A stretch of 64,000 nt of DNA from Citrobacter freundii. GTDB taxonomy: Bacteria; Pseudomonadota; Gammaproteobacteria; Enterobacterales; Enterobacteriaceae. A program made the position numbers and the translations under genes. Position 1 is the first letter of the stretch. Every line of letters starts with the position of its first letter. Location of the stretch: contig NZ_CP099222.1 in assembly GCF_029717145.1 (NCBI RefSeq), positions 4,030,001 through 4,094,000 on the forward strand, given 5' to 3'. Below, piece by piece: positions 39,973 to 49,640 of this stretch. The notes beneath the pieces are model-generated. The model searched no databases. It had not been told where the DNA came from and saw nothing but the letters and a program-made list of their open reading frames with translations.

Positions 39973-40482
39973 CTAGCTGGTCGAACCCAGCATGACAACA
40001 GGACGTTGGTACTGCGGACCACGGCAGATCTTCTCAAGAATAAAAAGCAGCGTGATGGCAGAGCCAATCGGTAACGGCAGGTAGTTTTGCCCGGCGCTTA
40101 ACAGCGGGAATTCCGCAACGGGTTGTTCCCACAGTTCAAGACACAGCGTGGTGCCGTACCAGAGAATAAACAGGCTAATCGCCGTCAGCATAATATCGGC
40201 GATAAGAGAGCAGTAACGGCGGGCGGTTTCACCCAAACGATCGGTCACCATGCTTACCGCGATATGCGAACCTGCGCGATAACTCACCGCGGCGCCAATA
40301 AAGGTGAATGTCACCATACAGAGAATAGCGACAGGCTCAGGCCATGACAGGGCATTGTTCAGAACATATCGTGCAAATATCCCAATCGGAATGATGGCGA
40401 CCATCACTAATAATGCCATCCCGGCAATCCACATTGAGACCCGGTAAAAAAAATCCATTACCGATGAATAGCATTCACCCAT
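39973..40482 (-). CDS. TRAP transporter small permease (DctQ type)
   Basis: A 169-residue protein with four membrane helices, the usual DctQ size. WPEPVAILCMVTFTFIGAAVSYRAGSHI holds the family pattern. Of four closely spaced ATG/ATT codons I take ATG 40482, 8 bases from GAGG. It lies between the binding protein and large permease genes, the normal P-Q-M order. Confidence 0.88.
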   Translation of the reverse strand: MGECYSSVMDFFYRVSMWIAGMALLVMVAIIPIGIFARYVLNNALSWPEPVAILCMVTFTFIGAAVSYRAGSHIAVSMVTDRLGETARRYCSLIADIMLTAISLFILWYGTTLCLELWEQPVAEFPLLSAGQNYLPLPIGSAITLLFILEKICRGPQYQRPVVMLGSTS

Positions 40483-40544
40483 AATCATCACCTCGAATTA
40501 ATCAAAAGACTCAGGCAGATGGTGGATGCCATCCGCCTGATGAA

Positions 40545-41522
40545 CTACTTCACATCCTGAATACGTTTGATCAAATCTTGGTGATCTTTACCGTAATTAT
40601 CCCTTACCGACTGCGTGGCTTTATAGAAAACATCAGTATCAATATCATGGAACTGAACACCATTGGCTTTCATAGTTTCCAGTGATTTCGCATTATAGGC
40701 TTCCCACAATTTACGCTGTTCTACCTGCGCTTCTTTCGCGAGCTTAATAATGAGATCCTGATCTTCTTTTTTCAATTTATCCCATTTCGTTTTCGAGAAC
40801 AGGAATAGCTCAGGAATAATAAAATGTTTGCTCCAGGTGTAGTTTTTAACCACCGGTAAATAGTTGTGCGCCACAAACGTTGGCGGGTTATTTTCCGTGC
40901 CATCAATTACGCCGGTCTGCATGCCGCTAAACACTTCGCTGACCCCCATCACAATGGAGTTCGCGCCCATCGCTTTTAAGGTATCCAGCGCGATTGGGCT
41001 GGCCTGCACGCGGATTTTCATCCCGTGTAAATCTTCTGGCTTGATAACCGGGTTTTTAGTGATCAGGTTGCGCGTACCTGCATCCATCCAACCAAGGAAT
41101 ACCAGTCGTGATTTACTGTTTGCGGTCAGACGGTCGCCAATCTCCTGGCCAATCATCCCGTCCAGCACCTTATGCATATGGTCTTCATCGCGGAAAATAT
41201 ACGGCAGGGTAAAGACGTTAATTTCAGGGAGTATGGCGGCAACTGGGGTCATTGAGACGCGAATAATATCGATGGCGCCTAATTGCGCCTGCTCAATCAT
41301 CTGTTTCTCATCGCCTAATACGCCACCGGGAAAGGTTTTAATCTCCAGACGCCCGTCGGTCGCTGCACTGAGTTTTTCCCCCATGTGCTTCACGGCAACA
41401 ACGTTCGGGTAATCAGCCGGATGCACATCAGCGGCGCGGAAGGTTTGGGCTAACGTGGTATGGCTGGCCAGCAAGACTGACGCGCCAATACACAGGCTTA
41501 ACAGGTTTTTTGTCAGTTTCAT
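40545..41522 (-). CDS. TRAP transporter substrate-binding protein (DctP type)
   Basis: A 325-residue periplasmic binding protein. The signal peptide MKLTKNLLSLCIGASVLLAS ends near TLAQ. The DctP core includes FPGGVLGDEKQMIEQAQLGAID, the carboxylate-binding arginine in MKIRVQASPIA and TGVIDGTENNPPTF. The substrate is probably a sugar acid or other organic acid, but I cannot name it, and no catabolic gene sits beside the operon to help. Confidence 0.92.
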   Translation of the reverse strand: MKLTKNLLSLCIGASVLLASHTTLAQTFRAADVHPADYPNVVAVKHMGEKLSAATDGRLEIKTFPGGVLGDEKQMIEQAQLGAIDIIRVSMTPVAAILPEINVFTLPYIFRDEDHMHKVLDGMIGQEIGDRLTANSKSRLVFLGWMDAGTRNLITKNPVIKPEDLHGMKIRVQASPIALDTLKAMGANSIVMGVSEVFSGMQTGVIDGTENNPPTFVAHNYLPVVKNYTWSKHFIIPELFLFSKTKWDKLKKEDQDLIIKLAKEAQVEQRKLWEAYNAKSLETMKANGVQFHDIDTDVFYKATQSVRDNYGKDHQDLIKRIQDVK

Positions 41523-41844
41523 TTGTCCTTCTCCAGAAGTTCATAATTTCCATTAATAGAAATGGCATGCAGAGCAAATGACTGCCGGAATTAAAAATGG
41601 GCAGCGAGAAACTTTTTTAACGACGTTACCTGCGCAGACTAGCTGGTGTAACAATTTATTTCGATGACTGCCTTCACAAAAAAACGTCAATGCTAATAAT
41701 TTTTAGCACACTGTTTCATTTTTGCAACGAAGATCGTTTTATTGAGAAAAAACAAAATGCGAGAACGGGATATGTTAATACTTTACCCCGTTAGTATTTC
41801 AATAAAATTAAAACACAAATATTGCGAGGGAATATCTTCGAATG
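41523..41844. promoter_or_regulatory. upstream region of the TRAP operon
   Basis: About 320 AT-rich bases with no convincing gene; a 66-codon plus-strand frame from 41742 has no ribosome-binding site. The short palindrome ACGA-AGA-TCGT (41727-41737) could be an operator. No regulator gene is adjacent. Confidence 0.4.
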
Positions 41845-41885
41845 AAAAAGAAAAATGCCGAATGGCTGTACCCGCACCATTCGGC
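41845..41885 (-). terminator. terminator of mgtA
   Basis: On the minus strand GCCGAATGG and CCATTCGGC (41877-41885 and 41857-41865) form a 9-bp stem followed by ATTTTTCTTTTT. Confidence 0.9.
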
Positions 41886-41900
41886 AGAGAAACGAAACGG

Positions 41901-44609
41901 TTATTGCCAGCCGTAACGGCGGCTATAAAAACCTTTCACTAATTGGGTCAACGTCATGTAACCCGCCAGAATCGCAATCAGCCACGGAAAGTAGCTCAGC
42001 GGCAATGCCTGCAATTGCAGGTAGCTCGCCAGCGGGGAGAATGGCAGCGCAATCCCCACCACCATCACCACCAGCGTCATCAGCATCAGCGGCCATGCGG
42101 CACGGCTCTGGATAAACGGTACGCGGCGGGTACGGATCATATGCACAATCAGCGTTTGTGACAGCAGCCCCACCACAAACCAGCCCGACTGGAATAACGT
42201 CTGATGCTCTGGCGTATTGGCATGGAAGACAAACCACATCAGGCAAAAGGTCAGAATGTCGAAGATCGAGCTAATCGGTCCAAAGAACAGCATAAAGCGC
42301 CCCAGTTCGGCGGGATTCCAGCGCTGTGGTTTTTTGATCTGCTCTTCATCGACGTTATCAAACGGAATTGCCACCTGGGATACATCGTACAGCAGGTTCT
42401 GGATCAGTAAGTGCAACGGCAGCATTGGCAGGAACGGCAGAAATGCGCTCGCCACCAGCACGCTAAAGACGTTACCAAAGTTGGAGCTGGCCGTCATTTT
42501 GATGTACTTCAGCATGTTCGAGAAGGTTCGACGCCCTTCGATCACCCCTTCTTCCAACACCATCAGACTCTTTTCCAGCAGGATGATATCCGCCGCTTCA
42601 CGGGCAATATCAACCGCACCATCGACGGAGATACCAATGTCCGCCGCGCGCAGCGCCGGGGCATCGTTGATGCCATCGCCCATAAAGCCGACCACGTGGC
42701 CTTCGCGTTTGAGCAGGGTCACTATGCGTTCTTTGTGCATTGGCGTCAGGCGGGCAAACAGCGTGGTGCGCTGGGCAAGCCGGGCCAGCTCGTCGTCGCT
42801 CAACCCTTCAATGTGGCTACCAATCACCACCTCACCCGCGTCCAGACCGACTTCATGACACACTTTTGCCGCCACCAGTTCGCTGTCGCCGGTGAGGATT
42901 TTTACCGTAATGCCGCTGGCCTTCAGCGCCTTCAGCGCCGGGGCGGTAGTCTCTTTCGGTGGATCGAGGAATGCGATGTACCCTTCGAGGATCAGATCGG
43001 ACTCATCAATACGCTGGTAGTCCCCTTCACGCGCGGGCAGGTATTTGGTTGCCACTGCCACCACGCGTAGCCCCTGACGGTTCAGCGTGTCGGTCACGCG
43101 CTTCACCCGACGTAGCATGTTGTCGTCCAACGGAACAATTTCACCGTTGTGGCGCACCTGGGTACAGACGTTGAGGATCTCCTGCAGCGCGCCTTTGCAC
43201 ACTAACTGGTGAACATCGCCCACTTCTGCCACCACCACCGACATGCGGCGGCGTTCGAAATCAAACGGGATCTCATCGATTTTCTGCCAGCGGGTCGAGA
43301 GTTGACGCGCCGATTCTTCATCCACACCGTCCAGCACCGCCGTATCCAGCAGGTTCTTCAGCCCGGTCTGATAATGGCTGTTCAGCCACGCAGAATGCAG
43401 AACGTGCTCGCTGGGTTTACCGGAGATATCGGTATGATTCTCCAGCACAATTTTATCCTGGGTCAGCGTACCGGTTTTATCGGTACACAGAATATCCATC
43501 GCACCAAAGTTCTGGATGGCGTCGAGGTGCTTAACGATAACTTTTTGTTTTGACAGCTTCACCGCCCCGCGCGCCAGCGTTGAGGTGACGATCATCGGCA
43601 GCATTTCTGGCGTTAAGCCTACTGCCACGGACAGGGCAAACAGCGCCGCTTCCCACCAGTCGCCTTTGGTGTAACCGTTGATAATCAGCACAATTGGCGC
43701 CATCACCAGCATAAAGCGGATCAGCAGCATGCTGACGCGGCTGATCCCTTTCTGGAATGCATTCTGCTCGCTATCCTGCTCGGTCACGCGACCCGCCAGC
43801 TGTCCAAACCAGGTGTTCGCCCCGGTAGAAATGACGATCGCCTGCGCCGTACCGCTCACCACGTTGGTGCCCATAAAGCACAGGGTATCGCACTCCAGCG
43901 GGTTGCTTTGCTGCGGGTCACGGCTGGTCGCCACCTTCTCAACCGGCAGTGACTCACCGGTCAGCGAGGCCTGCGCGACAAACAGATCGCGCGCCTGAAC
44001 GATGCGTAAATCCGCCGGGATCATATCCCCCGCCGCCAGCTTGATAATGTCGCCGGGCACGAGCTGATCGATAGGCAGTTCAACCCAACCGTTTTCGCCG
44101 GTCTCGTTAATCACCCGCAGGACCGTGGCGGTGTTGCTGACCATCGCTTTTAGCGCATCCGCCGCTTTGGTGGAGCGCGCCTCCTGCACAAAGTTCAGCA
44201 GCGTCGAGATAATCACCATCAGGGCAATCACGCCTGCGGCAAACAGATCCTCGGTGGCATAGGAAATCCCGCCCAGAATGGTGAGCAGAATATTAAACGG
44301 GTTGCGGTAACAGACCCACAGATGTACCCACCACGGCGACGGTTTCTGCGCCGGCAGCTGGTTTTCGCCATGCTGCTCACGGGCGCTTTCCACTTCCGCG
44401 GCGTTCAAGCCTTCAGGGTGGGTATTAAAGGTTTTCCACAGCGTCTCTTCGTTCATCAGCGCCATCTTCAGGCAATGTTCACTCAGAGAAGGCGGAATAG
44501 GCGTGCTGGCAACGGTCTGGGCGTTCGGCAGCGGATCACGATGCACCAGACGATGCGGTAAATGGCGGTTCAGCCGGGCAAACAGCTGGCGGGTGATATT
44601 TTTAAACAT
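41901..44609 (-). CDS. mgtA: magnesium-transporting P-type ATPase MgtA
   Basis: A 902-residue P3B-type ATPase that imports Mg2+ when external magnesium is low. The phosphorylated aspartate is in DKTGTLTQDK, with the TGES actuator motif (ASLTGESLPVEK) and hinge MGDGINDAPAL. I start at 44609 (MFKNITRQLFARLNRHLP), with AGAGGGA upstream; a frame extension of 26 codons into the leader is not used. A long leader with mgtL and a PhoP box precedes it. Confidence 0.96.
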   Translation of the reverse strand: MFKNITRQLFARLNRHLPHRLVHRDPLPNAQTVASTPIPPSLSEHCLKMALMNEETLWKTFNTHPEGLNAAEVESAREQHGENQLPAQKPSPWWVHLWVCYRNPFNILLTILGGISYATEDLFAAGVIALMVIISTLLNFVQEARSTKAADALKAMVSNTATVLRVINETGENGWVELPIDQLVPGDIIKLAAGDMIPADLRIVQARDLFVAQASLTGESLPVEKVATSRDPQQSNPLECDTLCFMGTNVVSGTAQAIVISTGANTWFGQLAGRVTEQDSEQNAFQKGISRVSMLLIRFMLVMAPIVLIINGYTKGDWWEAALFALSVAVGLTPEMLPMIVTSTLARGAVKLSKQKVIVKHLDAIQNFGAMDILCTDKTGTLTQDKIVLENHTDISGKPSEHVLHSAWLNSHYQTGLKNLLDTAVLDGVDEESARQLSTRWQKIDEIPFDFERRRMSVVVAEVGDVHQLVCKGALQEILNVCTQVRHNGEIVPLDDNMLRRVKRVTDTLNRQGLRVVAVATKYLPAREGDYQRIDESDLILEGYIAFLDPPKETTAPALKALKASGITVKILTGDSELVAAKVCHEVGLDAGEVVIGSHIEGLSDDELARLAQRTTLFARLTPMHKERIVTLLKREGHVVGFMGDGINDAPALRAADIGISVDGAVDIAREAADIILLEKSLMVLEEGVIEGRRTFSNMLKYIKMTASSNFGNVFSVLVASAFLPFLPMLPLHLLIQNLLYDVSQVAIPFDNVDEEQIKKPQRWNPAELGRFMLFFGPISSIFDILTFCLMWFVFHANTPEHQTLFQSGWFVVGLLSQTLIVHMIRTRRVPFIQSRAAWPLMLMTLVVMVVGIALPFSPLASYLQLQALPLSYFPWLIAILAGYMTLTQLVKGFYSRRYGWQ

Positions 44610-44711
44610 AGGCAGTCCCTCTGCGCCGGTATCAACAGGCGCAGTAAATCCTTCAGGCGTGGCAAAGCCTTGCCTGATGGCAATCATAAAATCACAACAG
44701 GGACGTCAGAA

Positions 44712-44760
44712 CGTCACTGTCTTACGTTTCCGGTAAGACAGTGAATGCAGGCTTACCGGA
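44712..44760 (-). promoter_or_regulatory. mutually exclusive hairpins in the mgtA leader
   Basis: Stem A pairs 44715-44725 with 44733-44743 (CACTGTCTTAC/GTAAGACAGTG, 11 bp). Stem B pairs 44730-44737 with 44752-44759 (8 bp). Both use 44733-44737, so only one can form. The mgtL stop codon lies in the first arm of stem B, which links leader translation to the switch. This fits the Mg2+/proline-sensing leader known for Salmonella mgtA. Confidence 0.75.
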
Positions 44761-44806
44761 AAGGGGTTTTTCTCCGTTTCGGGAGAGGGGTGGGATCGGG
44801 ATCCAT
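44753..44806 (-). CDS. mgtL: mgtA leader peptide MgtL
   Basis: A 17-residue leader, MDPDPTPLPKRRKTPFR, close to E. coli [17 protein letters not shown]. It has four prolines; slow translation when proline or Mg2+ is limiting changes leader folding and favours mgtA transcription. GGAGG lies 6 bases before its ATG. About 143 bases separate it from mgtA. Confidence 0.88.
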   Translation of the reverse strand: MDPDPTPLPKRRKTPFR

Positions 44807-44883
44807 ACAGCCTCCGGTAAGTGAATGATTTGCCCCGCGCATTATAGGGATAAATCTATAAGGTTCGTGGCAATTATGGCGGT

Positions 44884-44918
44884 ATGATAAAGCACAGAAA
44901 CTAAACCAAACGTATACC
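44884..44918 (-). promoter_or_regulatory. PhoP box and -10 of mgtA
   Basis: GGTATA-CGTTT-GGTTTA (44902-44918, minus strand) matches the PhoP direct repeat with one mismatch. A TATCAT -10 (44884-44889) follows 12 bases later, the usual geometry. Transcription would start near 44877, giving a leader of about 268 bases. Confidence 0.75.
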
Positions 44919-44996
44919 AGACTTTGCCCATTGCGCTGAGCATGAGTAAAGTTATTCTCTTTTGGCATAACTTCACACGCGACACGGGAATACAGG

Positions 44997-45944
44997 ATGC
45001 AAAATCGGCTGACCATTAAAGACATCGCCCGCTTAAGCGGTGTGGGAAAATCAACCGTTTCCCGCGTCCTCAACAATGAAAGCGGCGTCAGTGAGCGCAC
45101 CCGCGAACGCGTTGAAGCGGTGATGAATCAGCACGGTTTCTCCCCTTCCCGCTCTGCCCGTGCCATGCGTGGGCAAAGTGACAAAGTGGTGGCGATTATC
45201 GTCACGCGACTGGATTCGCTTTCCGAGAATCTGGCCGTGCAGACCATGCTGCCCGCCTTCTATGAGCAGGGCTACGACCCGATTATGATGGAAAGCCAGT
45301 TCTCACCCGAGCTGGTGGAAGAACACCTGGGTATGCTCCGACGCCGCAACATTGACGGCGTGGTGCTGTTCGGTTTTACCGGTATTACCGAAGCGATGAT
45401 CGCCTCCTGGCAGGACTCCCTGGTGCTGCTGGCAAGGGATGCTAACGGTTTTGCCTCGGTTTGTTATGACGATGAAGGCGCAATCCATACCCTGATGCAG
45501 CGTTTATACGATCGCCAACACCGCCATATTAGTTTTCTTGGCGTTCCCCACAGCGACGTCACCACCGGTCAACGGCGTCATGCCGCCTACCTGGCCTTCT
45601 GTAAAAAACATCAACTGCATCCTGTTGCGGCCCTGCCGGGTCTCGCCATGAAGCAGGGCTACGAACACGCTGCCGATGTCATTACCCCAGAGACCACCGC
45701 CTTAGTGTGCGCCACGGATACTCTGGCTCTTGGGGTCAGCAAATATTTGCAGGAGCAGCGCATTGAACATCTGCAGCTGGCGAGCGTGGGTAGCACACCG
45801 CTGATGAAATTCCTCCATCCGGAGATCGTCACCGTCGATCCCGGTTACGCCGAAGCCGGGCGGCAGGCGGCGTTGCAGTTGATCGAGCAGATCAACGGCC
45901 GCAGCGAACCCCGACAGATCGTCATTCCCGCCCCCCTTTCCTGA
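44997..45944 (+). CDS. treR: trehalose operon repressor TreR
   Basis: A 315-residue LacI-family repressor: N-terminal helix-turn-helix LTIKDIARLSGVGKSTVSRVLNN, then a sugar-binding domain. In E. coli it represses treBC and is released by trehalose-6-phosphate. The protein is collinear with E. coli TreR. Divergent from mgtA; a 157-bp gap with the TreR operator separates it from treB. Confidence 0.95.
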   Translation: MQNRLTIKDIARLSGVGKSTVSRVLNNESGVSERTRERVEAVMNQHGFSPSRSARAMRGQSDKVVAIIVTRLDSLSENLAVQTMLPAFYEQGYDPIMMESQFSPELVEEHLGMLRRRNIDGVVLFGFTGITEAMIASWQDSLVLLARDANGFASVCYDDEGAIHTLMQRLYDRQHRHISFLGVPHSDVTTGQRRHAAYLAFCKKHQLHPVAALPGLAMKQGYEHAADVITPETTALVCATDTLALGVSKYLQEQRIEHLQLASVGSTPLMKFLHPEIVTVDPGYAEAGRQAALQLIEQINGRSEPRQIVIPAPLS

Positions 45945-45984
45945 TCGCTTTCTGAGCGCTAATTTGTGATCTTCGCTGCGTTTC

Positions 45985-45996
45985 GGGAACGTTCCC
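45985..45996. promoter_or_regulatory. TreR operator
   Basis: GGGAACGTTCCC, a perfect 12-bp palindrome of the LacI-family type, 105 bases before treB. A CRP half-site TGTGA lies just upstream at about 45965. Confidence 0.8.
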
Positions 45997-46045
45997 ATTT
46001 TTAAATATCCAGCGAAGATATACTCTGGCGCCAACAACAAGAACG

Positions 46046-46084
46046 TTGCCGGATGGCGACGCTAACGCCTCTTATCCGGCCTAC
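46046..46084. repeat. single REP unit in the treB leader
   Basis: TTGCCGGATGGCGACGC...TTATCCGGCCTAC, only about 20 bases before the treB start. Confidence 0.8.
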
Positions 46085-46101
46085 GGGGAAGACACTTCAT
46101 C

Positions 46102-47520
46102 ATGAGCAAAGTAAAACAAGCAGACATCGACCGGCTGGTAGAGCTGGTTGGCGGGCGCGACAATATCGCCACGGTGAGTCATTGCATCACGCGCCTGCGT
46201 TTTGTGCTGAATCAGCCCGCGAATGCCAGACCGAAAGAGATCGAGCAGCTGCCGATGGTCAAAGGCTGCTTCACCAACGCCGGGCAGTTTCAGGTGGTGA
46301 TTGGCACCGAGGTGGGCGACTACTACAAAGCGCTGCTGGCCACCACCGGACAGGCCAGTGCCGACAAAGAGCAAGCGAAAAAAGCCGCGCGACAGAACAT
46401 GAAATGGCACGAGCAGTTGATCTCGCACTTCGCGGAGATCTTCTTCCCCCTGCTGCCCGCGCTGATCAGCGGCGGCCTGATCTTAGGTTTTCGCAATGTG
46501 ATCGGCGATCTGCCGATGAGCAACGGTCAGACGCTGGCGCAGATGTACCCGTCGCTGAAAACCCTCTATGACTTTCTGTGGTTGATCGGGGAAGCGATCT
46601 TCTTCTATCTGCCGGTCGGCATCTGCTGGTCAGCGGTGAAGAAAATGGGTGGCACGCCGATCCTCGGCATCGTGCTGGGCGTCACGCTGGTTTCACCGCA
46701 GCTGATGAACGCGTATTTGCTGGGCCAGCAGGTGCCGGAAGTGTGGAACTTCGGCCTGTTTACGATCGAAAAAGTCGGCTACCAGGCGCAGGTTATTCCT
46801 GCTCTGTTGGCAGGTCTGGCGCTGGGATTGATTGAAACGCGCCTGAAACGTCTCGTCCCGGATTACCTGTATCTGGTGATCGTCCCGGTGTGCTCGCTGA
46901 TCCTCGCGGTGTTCCTCGCCCACGCGTTTATTGGTCCGTTTGGTCGCTGGATTGGTGATGGCGTCGCCTTTGCCGTGCGTCATCTGATGACCGGCAGCTT
47001 TGCCCCGATTGGCGCAGCGCTGTTTGGCTTCCTGTACGCCCCGCTGGTGATCACCGGCGTGCATCAAACTACGCTGGCCATTGATATGCAGATGATCCAA
47101 AGCATGGGTGGCACGCCGGTGTGGCCGCTGATTGCACTGTCAAATATCGCCCAGGGCTCGGCGGTAATAGGGATTATCATCGCCAGCCGCAAGCAAAACG
47201 AACGTGAAATCTCGGTACCTGCCGCTATCTCCGCCTGGCTCGGCGTGACCGAACCGGCAATGTACGGCATCAACCTGAAATACCGCTTCCCGATGCTGTG
47301 CGCAATGATCGGTTCCGGCCTCGCCGGTCTGCTGTGCGGCCTGAACGGCGTGATGGCGAACGGGATTGGCGTCGGCGGTATACCTGGCATCCTCTCCATC
47401 CAGCCGACTTACTGGCAGGTATTTGGCCTGGCGATGGTCATCGCGATTGTTATCCCGATGGTGCTGACCTCGTTCGTCTACCAGCGTAAATACCGTCAGG
47501 GCACGTTACAAATTGTCTGA
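46102..47520 (+). CDS. treB: trehalose PTS enzyme IIBC
   Basis: A 472-residue PTS permease that imports trehalose as trehalose-6-phosphate. The N-terminal EIIB domain carries the phospho-cysteine in VSHCITRLRF, and the EIIC domain follows with GVHQTTLAIDM and the conserved EPAMYGINLKYRFP. It lacks EIIA and relies on EIIA-Glc (Crr). First gene of treBC. Confidence 0.96.
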   Translation: MSKVKQADIDRLVELVGGRDNIATVSHCITRLRFVLNQPANARPKEIEQLPMVKGCFTNAGQFQVVIGTEVGDYYKALLATTGQASADKEQAKKAARQNMKWHEQLISHFAEIFFPLLPALISGGLILGFRNVIGDLPMSNGQTLAQMYPSLKTLYDFLWLIGEAIFFYLPVGICWSAVKKMGGTPILGIVLGVTLVSPQLMNAYLLGQQVPEVWNFGLFTIEKVGYQAQVIPALLAGLALGLIETRLKRLVPDYLYLVIVPVCSLILAVFLAHAFIGPFGRWIGDGVAFAVRHLMTGSFAPIGAALFGFLYAPLVITGVHQTTLAIDMQMIQSMGGTPVWPLIALSNIAQGSAVIGIIIASRKQNEREISVPAAISAWLGVTEPAMYGINLKYRFPMLCAMIGSGLAGLLCGLNGVMANGIGVGGIPGILSIQPTYWQVFGLAMVIAIVIPMVLTSFVYQRKYRQGTLQIV

Positions 47521-47569
47521 CTCTTTTTTGGGGTGCCATTGCACCCCTCCGCATTTGCAGGAAACCACA

Positions 47570-49222
47570 ATGACTATTCCACACTGGTGGCAACACGGCG
47601 TTATCTATCAGATTTACCCCAAGAGTTTTCAGGACACCACCGGCAGCGGCACCGGCGATTTGCGCGGCGTTACGCAGCGTCTCGACTATCTGCAAACGCT
47701 GGGCGTTGATGCGATATGGTTGACGCCGTTCTACATTTCGCCACAGGTTGATAACGGCTACGACGTTGCAGATTATATCTCCGTTGACCCGGCCTACGGC
47801 ACGCTAGATGACTTCGACGAACTGGTGGCGCAGGCGAAAGCGCGCGGCATACGCATTATTCTTGATATGGTGTTTAACCATACATCGACGCAGCACGCCT
47901 GGTTTCGTGAAGCGCTGGATAAAGACAGTCCGTATCGTCAGTTCTATATCTGGCGTGACGGTACGCCTGAGGCCTGCCCGAACAACTGGCGCTCCAAATT
48001 TGGCGGCAACGCCTGGGACTGGCACGCCGCAAGCGAACAGTATTATCTACACCTCTTTGCCCCGGAACAGGCCGACCTGAACTGGGAAAATCCGGCGGTT
48101 CGCGCCGAGCTGAAAAAAGTGTGTGAGTTCTGGGCCGATCGCGGCGTAGACGGACTGCGCCTCGACGTGGTGAATCTGATCTCCAAGGATCAGGACTTCC
48201 CGAGCGATCCTGACGGTGATGGCCGCCGTTTTTACACCGATGGTCCGCGCGTGCATGAATTCTTACGCGAGATGAACCGCGATGTCTTCACCCCACGCAG
48301 CCTGATGACAGTGGGTGAAATGTCCTCCACCACGCTCGAACATTGCCAGCAATACGCCGCACTGGACGGCAGCGAATTGTCGATGACCTTTAACTTCCAC
48401 CACCTGAAAGTCGATTACCCGAATGGTGAAAAGTGGTCGTTAGCCAAACCGGATTACGTGGCGCTGAAAACCCTGTTCCGCCACTGGCAGCAGGGGATGC
48501 ACAACGTCGCGTGGAACGCGCTGTTCTGGTGTAATCACGATCAGCCGCGCATCGTTTCACGCTTTGGCGATGAAGGACAATATCGCGTACCGGCCGCCAA
48601 AATGCTGGCGATGGTGCTGCACGGGATGCAGGGCACGCCTTATATCTATCAGGGCGAAGAAATTGGCATGACCAACCCACATTTTCGCCAGATTACCGAT
48701 TATCGCGACGTCGAAAGCCATAACATGTTTGCCGAGCTGAATGCTAGCGGGCGTGATGCCGACGAGCTGCTGGCGATCCTCGCCAGTAAATCCCGCGATA
48801 ACAGCCGCACGCCGATGCAGTGGGACGGAAGCCAACACGCGGGCTTTACCCAGGGGGAGCCGTGGATCAACCTGTGCGACAACGCGGCGGAGATCAACGT
48901 TGCTGCAGCGCTAAGGGATTCCGATTCGGTGTTTTATACCTATCAGAAGCTGATTGCCTTACGCAAAACAGAACCGATTCTCACCTGGGGCGATTATCAG
49001 GATCTGTTGCCGGACAGTCCGCATGTCTGGTGCTATCAGCGCGAATGGCAAGGACAACGGCTGCTGGTCGTTGCTAATCTGAGCAACGCCTTCCAGCCCT
49101 GGCAACCGGCGAACACTCGCGACAACTGGCAGGTGTTGATGCACAACTATGACGAGGTCGCCCGCCAGCCCGGCGCGATGACGCTACGTCCTTTTGAAGC
49201 TATCTGGTGGCTGCAAAAATAG
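47570..49222 (+). CDS. treC: trehalose-6-phosphate hydrolase
   Basis: A 550-residue GH13 enzyme that splits trehalose-6-phosphate to glucose and glucose-6-phosphate in the cytoplasm. Motifs include DMVFNHTS, GLRLDVVNL with the nucleophile Asp, VGEMSS with the acid/base Glu and FWCNHDQPR. I start at 47570 (MTIPHWWQHG), preceded by AGGAAACC; upstream codons belong to the intergenic gap. It follows treB by 49 bases. Confidence 0.96.
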   Translation: MTIPHWWQHGVIYQIYPKSFQDTTGSGTGDLRGVTQRLDYLQTLGVDAIWLTPFYISPQVDNGYDVADYISVDPAYGTLDDFDELVAQAKARGIRIILDMVFNHTSTQHAWFREALDKDSPYRQFYIWRDGTPEACPNNWRSKFGGNAWDWHAASEQYYLHLFAPEQADLNWENPAVRAELKKVCEFWADRGVDGLRLDVVNLISKDQDFPSDPDGDGRRFYTDGPRVHEFLREMNRDVFTPRSLMTVGEMSSTTLEHCQQYAALDGSELSMTFNFHHLKVDYPNGEKWSLAKPDYVALKTLFRHWQQGMHNVAWNALFWCNHDQPRIVSRFGDEGQYRVPAAKMLAMVLHGMQGTPYIYQGEEIGMTNPHFRQITDYRDVESHNMFAELNASGRDADELLAILASKSRDNSRTPMQWDGSQHAGFTQGEPWINLCDNAAEINVAAALRDSDSVFYTYQKLIALRKTEPILTWGDYQDLLPDSPHVWCYQREWQGQRLLVVANLSNAFQPWQPANTRDNWQVLMHNYDEVARQPGAMTLRPFEAIWWLQK

Positions 49223-49239
49223 CTTGCAATTGGCATCAA

Positions 49240-49268
49240 GCCCGGCGCGTATAGCGCTGCCGGGCTTC
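49240..49268 (+). terminator. possible treC terminator hairpin
   Basis: AAGCCCGGC and GCCGGGCTT form a 9-bp stem after treC, but no T run follows. Confidence 0.5.
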
Positions 49269-49380
49269 ACGGCATACGCTCAACTTACCACCCTGTTTTT
49301 GCTGAATAATTAATCAGAATTTTCTACGGGCAATTTACAATCGCTGTACTGCCCGTCATCTGTACGCTCTGGTTTTTACT

Positions 49381-49425
49381 TTGAGCTACATCAATAAAAT
49401 CGCAAACATCCTTGATGCAAATCAC
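49381..49425 (+). promoter_or_regulatory. two FNR sites upstream of nrdD
   Basis: TTGAG-CTAC-ATCAA (49381-49394) and TTGAT-GCAA-ATCAC (49412-49425) each match the FNR palindrome with one mismatch. Two FNR sites are known upstream of E. coli nrdDG and give anaerobic induction. Confidence 0.75.
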
Positions 49426-49452
49426 TACATATAGAACTTAAAATGCACACCG

Positions 49453-49468
49453 ACCCAATATGTTGTAT
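49453..49468 (+). promoter_or_regulatory. NrdR box upstream of nrdD
   Basis: ACCCAATATGTTGTAT differs at two positions from the NrdR consensus ACACwATATnTTGTGT. A weaker second copy may lie near 49474-49490. The rest of the 418-base gap holds no gene. Confidence 0.6.
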
Positions 49469-49640
49469 TAATCGACTACAATTGCTACAACGCCATTTCC
49501 CTCGGTAGCGGTGGAAATGTGGATAAATGGGGTCTGAATTACGGGAAGTCATTGACCAGAGAGATGAATAAACCAGTGAGTGCTTCCCACCCTCTGTGGA
49601 TAACCTGTTCTTATAATGTTCTTATAAATATGGAGTGATC

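Noticed and set aside
41742..41942. 66-codon frame upstream of the TRAP operon
   Set aside because: No ribosome-binding site, overlaps the mgtA terminator and the end of mgtA; not coding.
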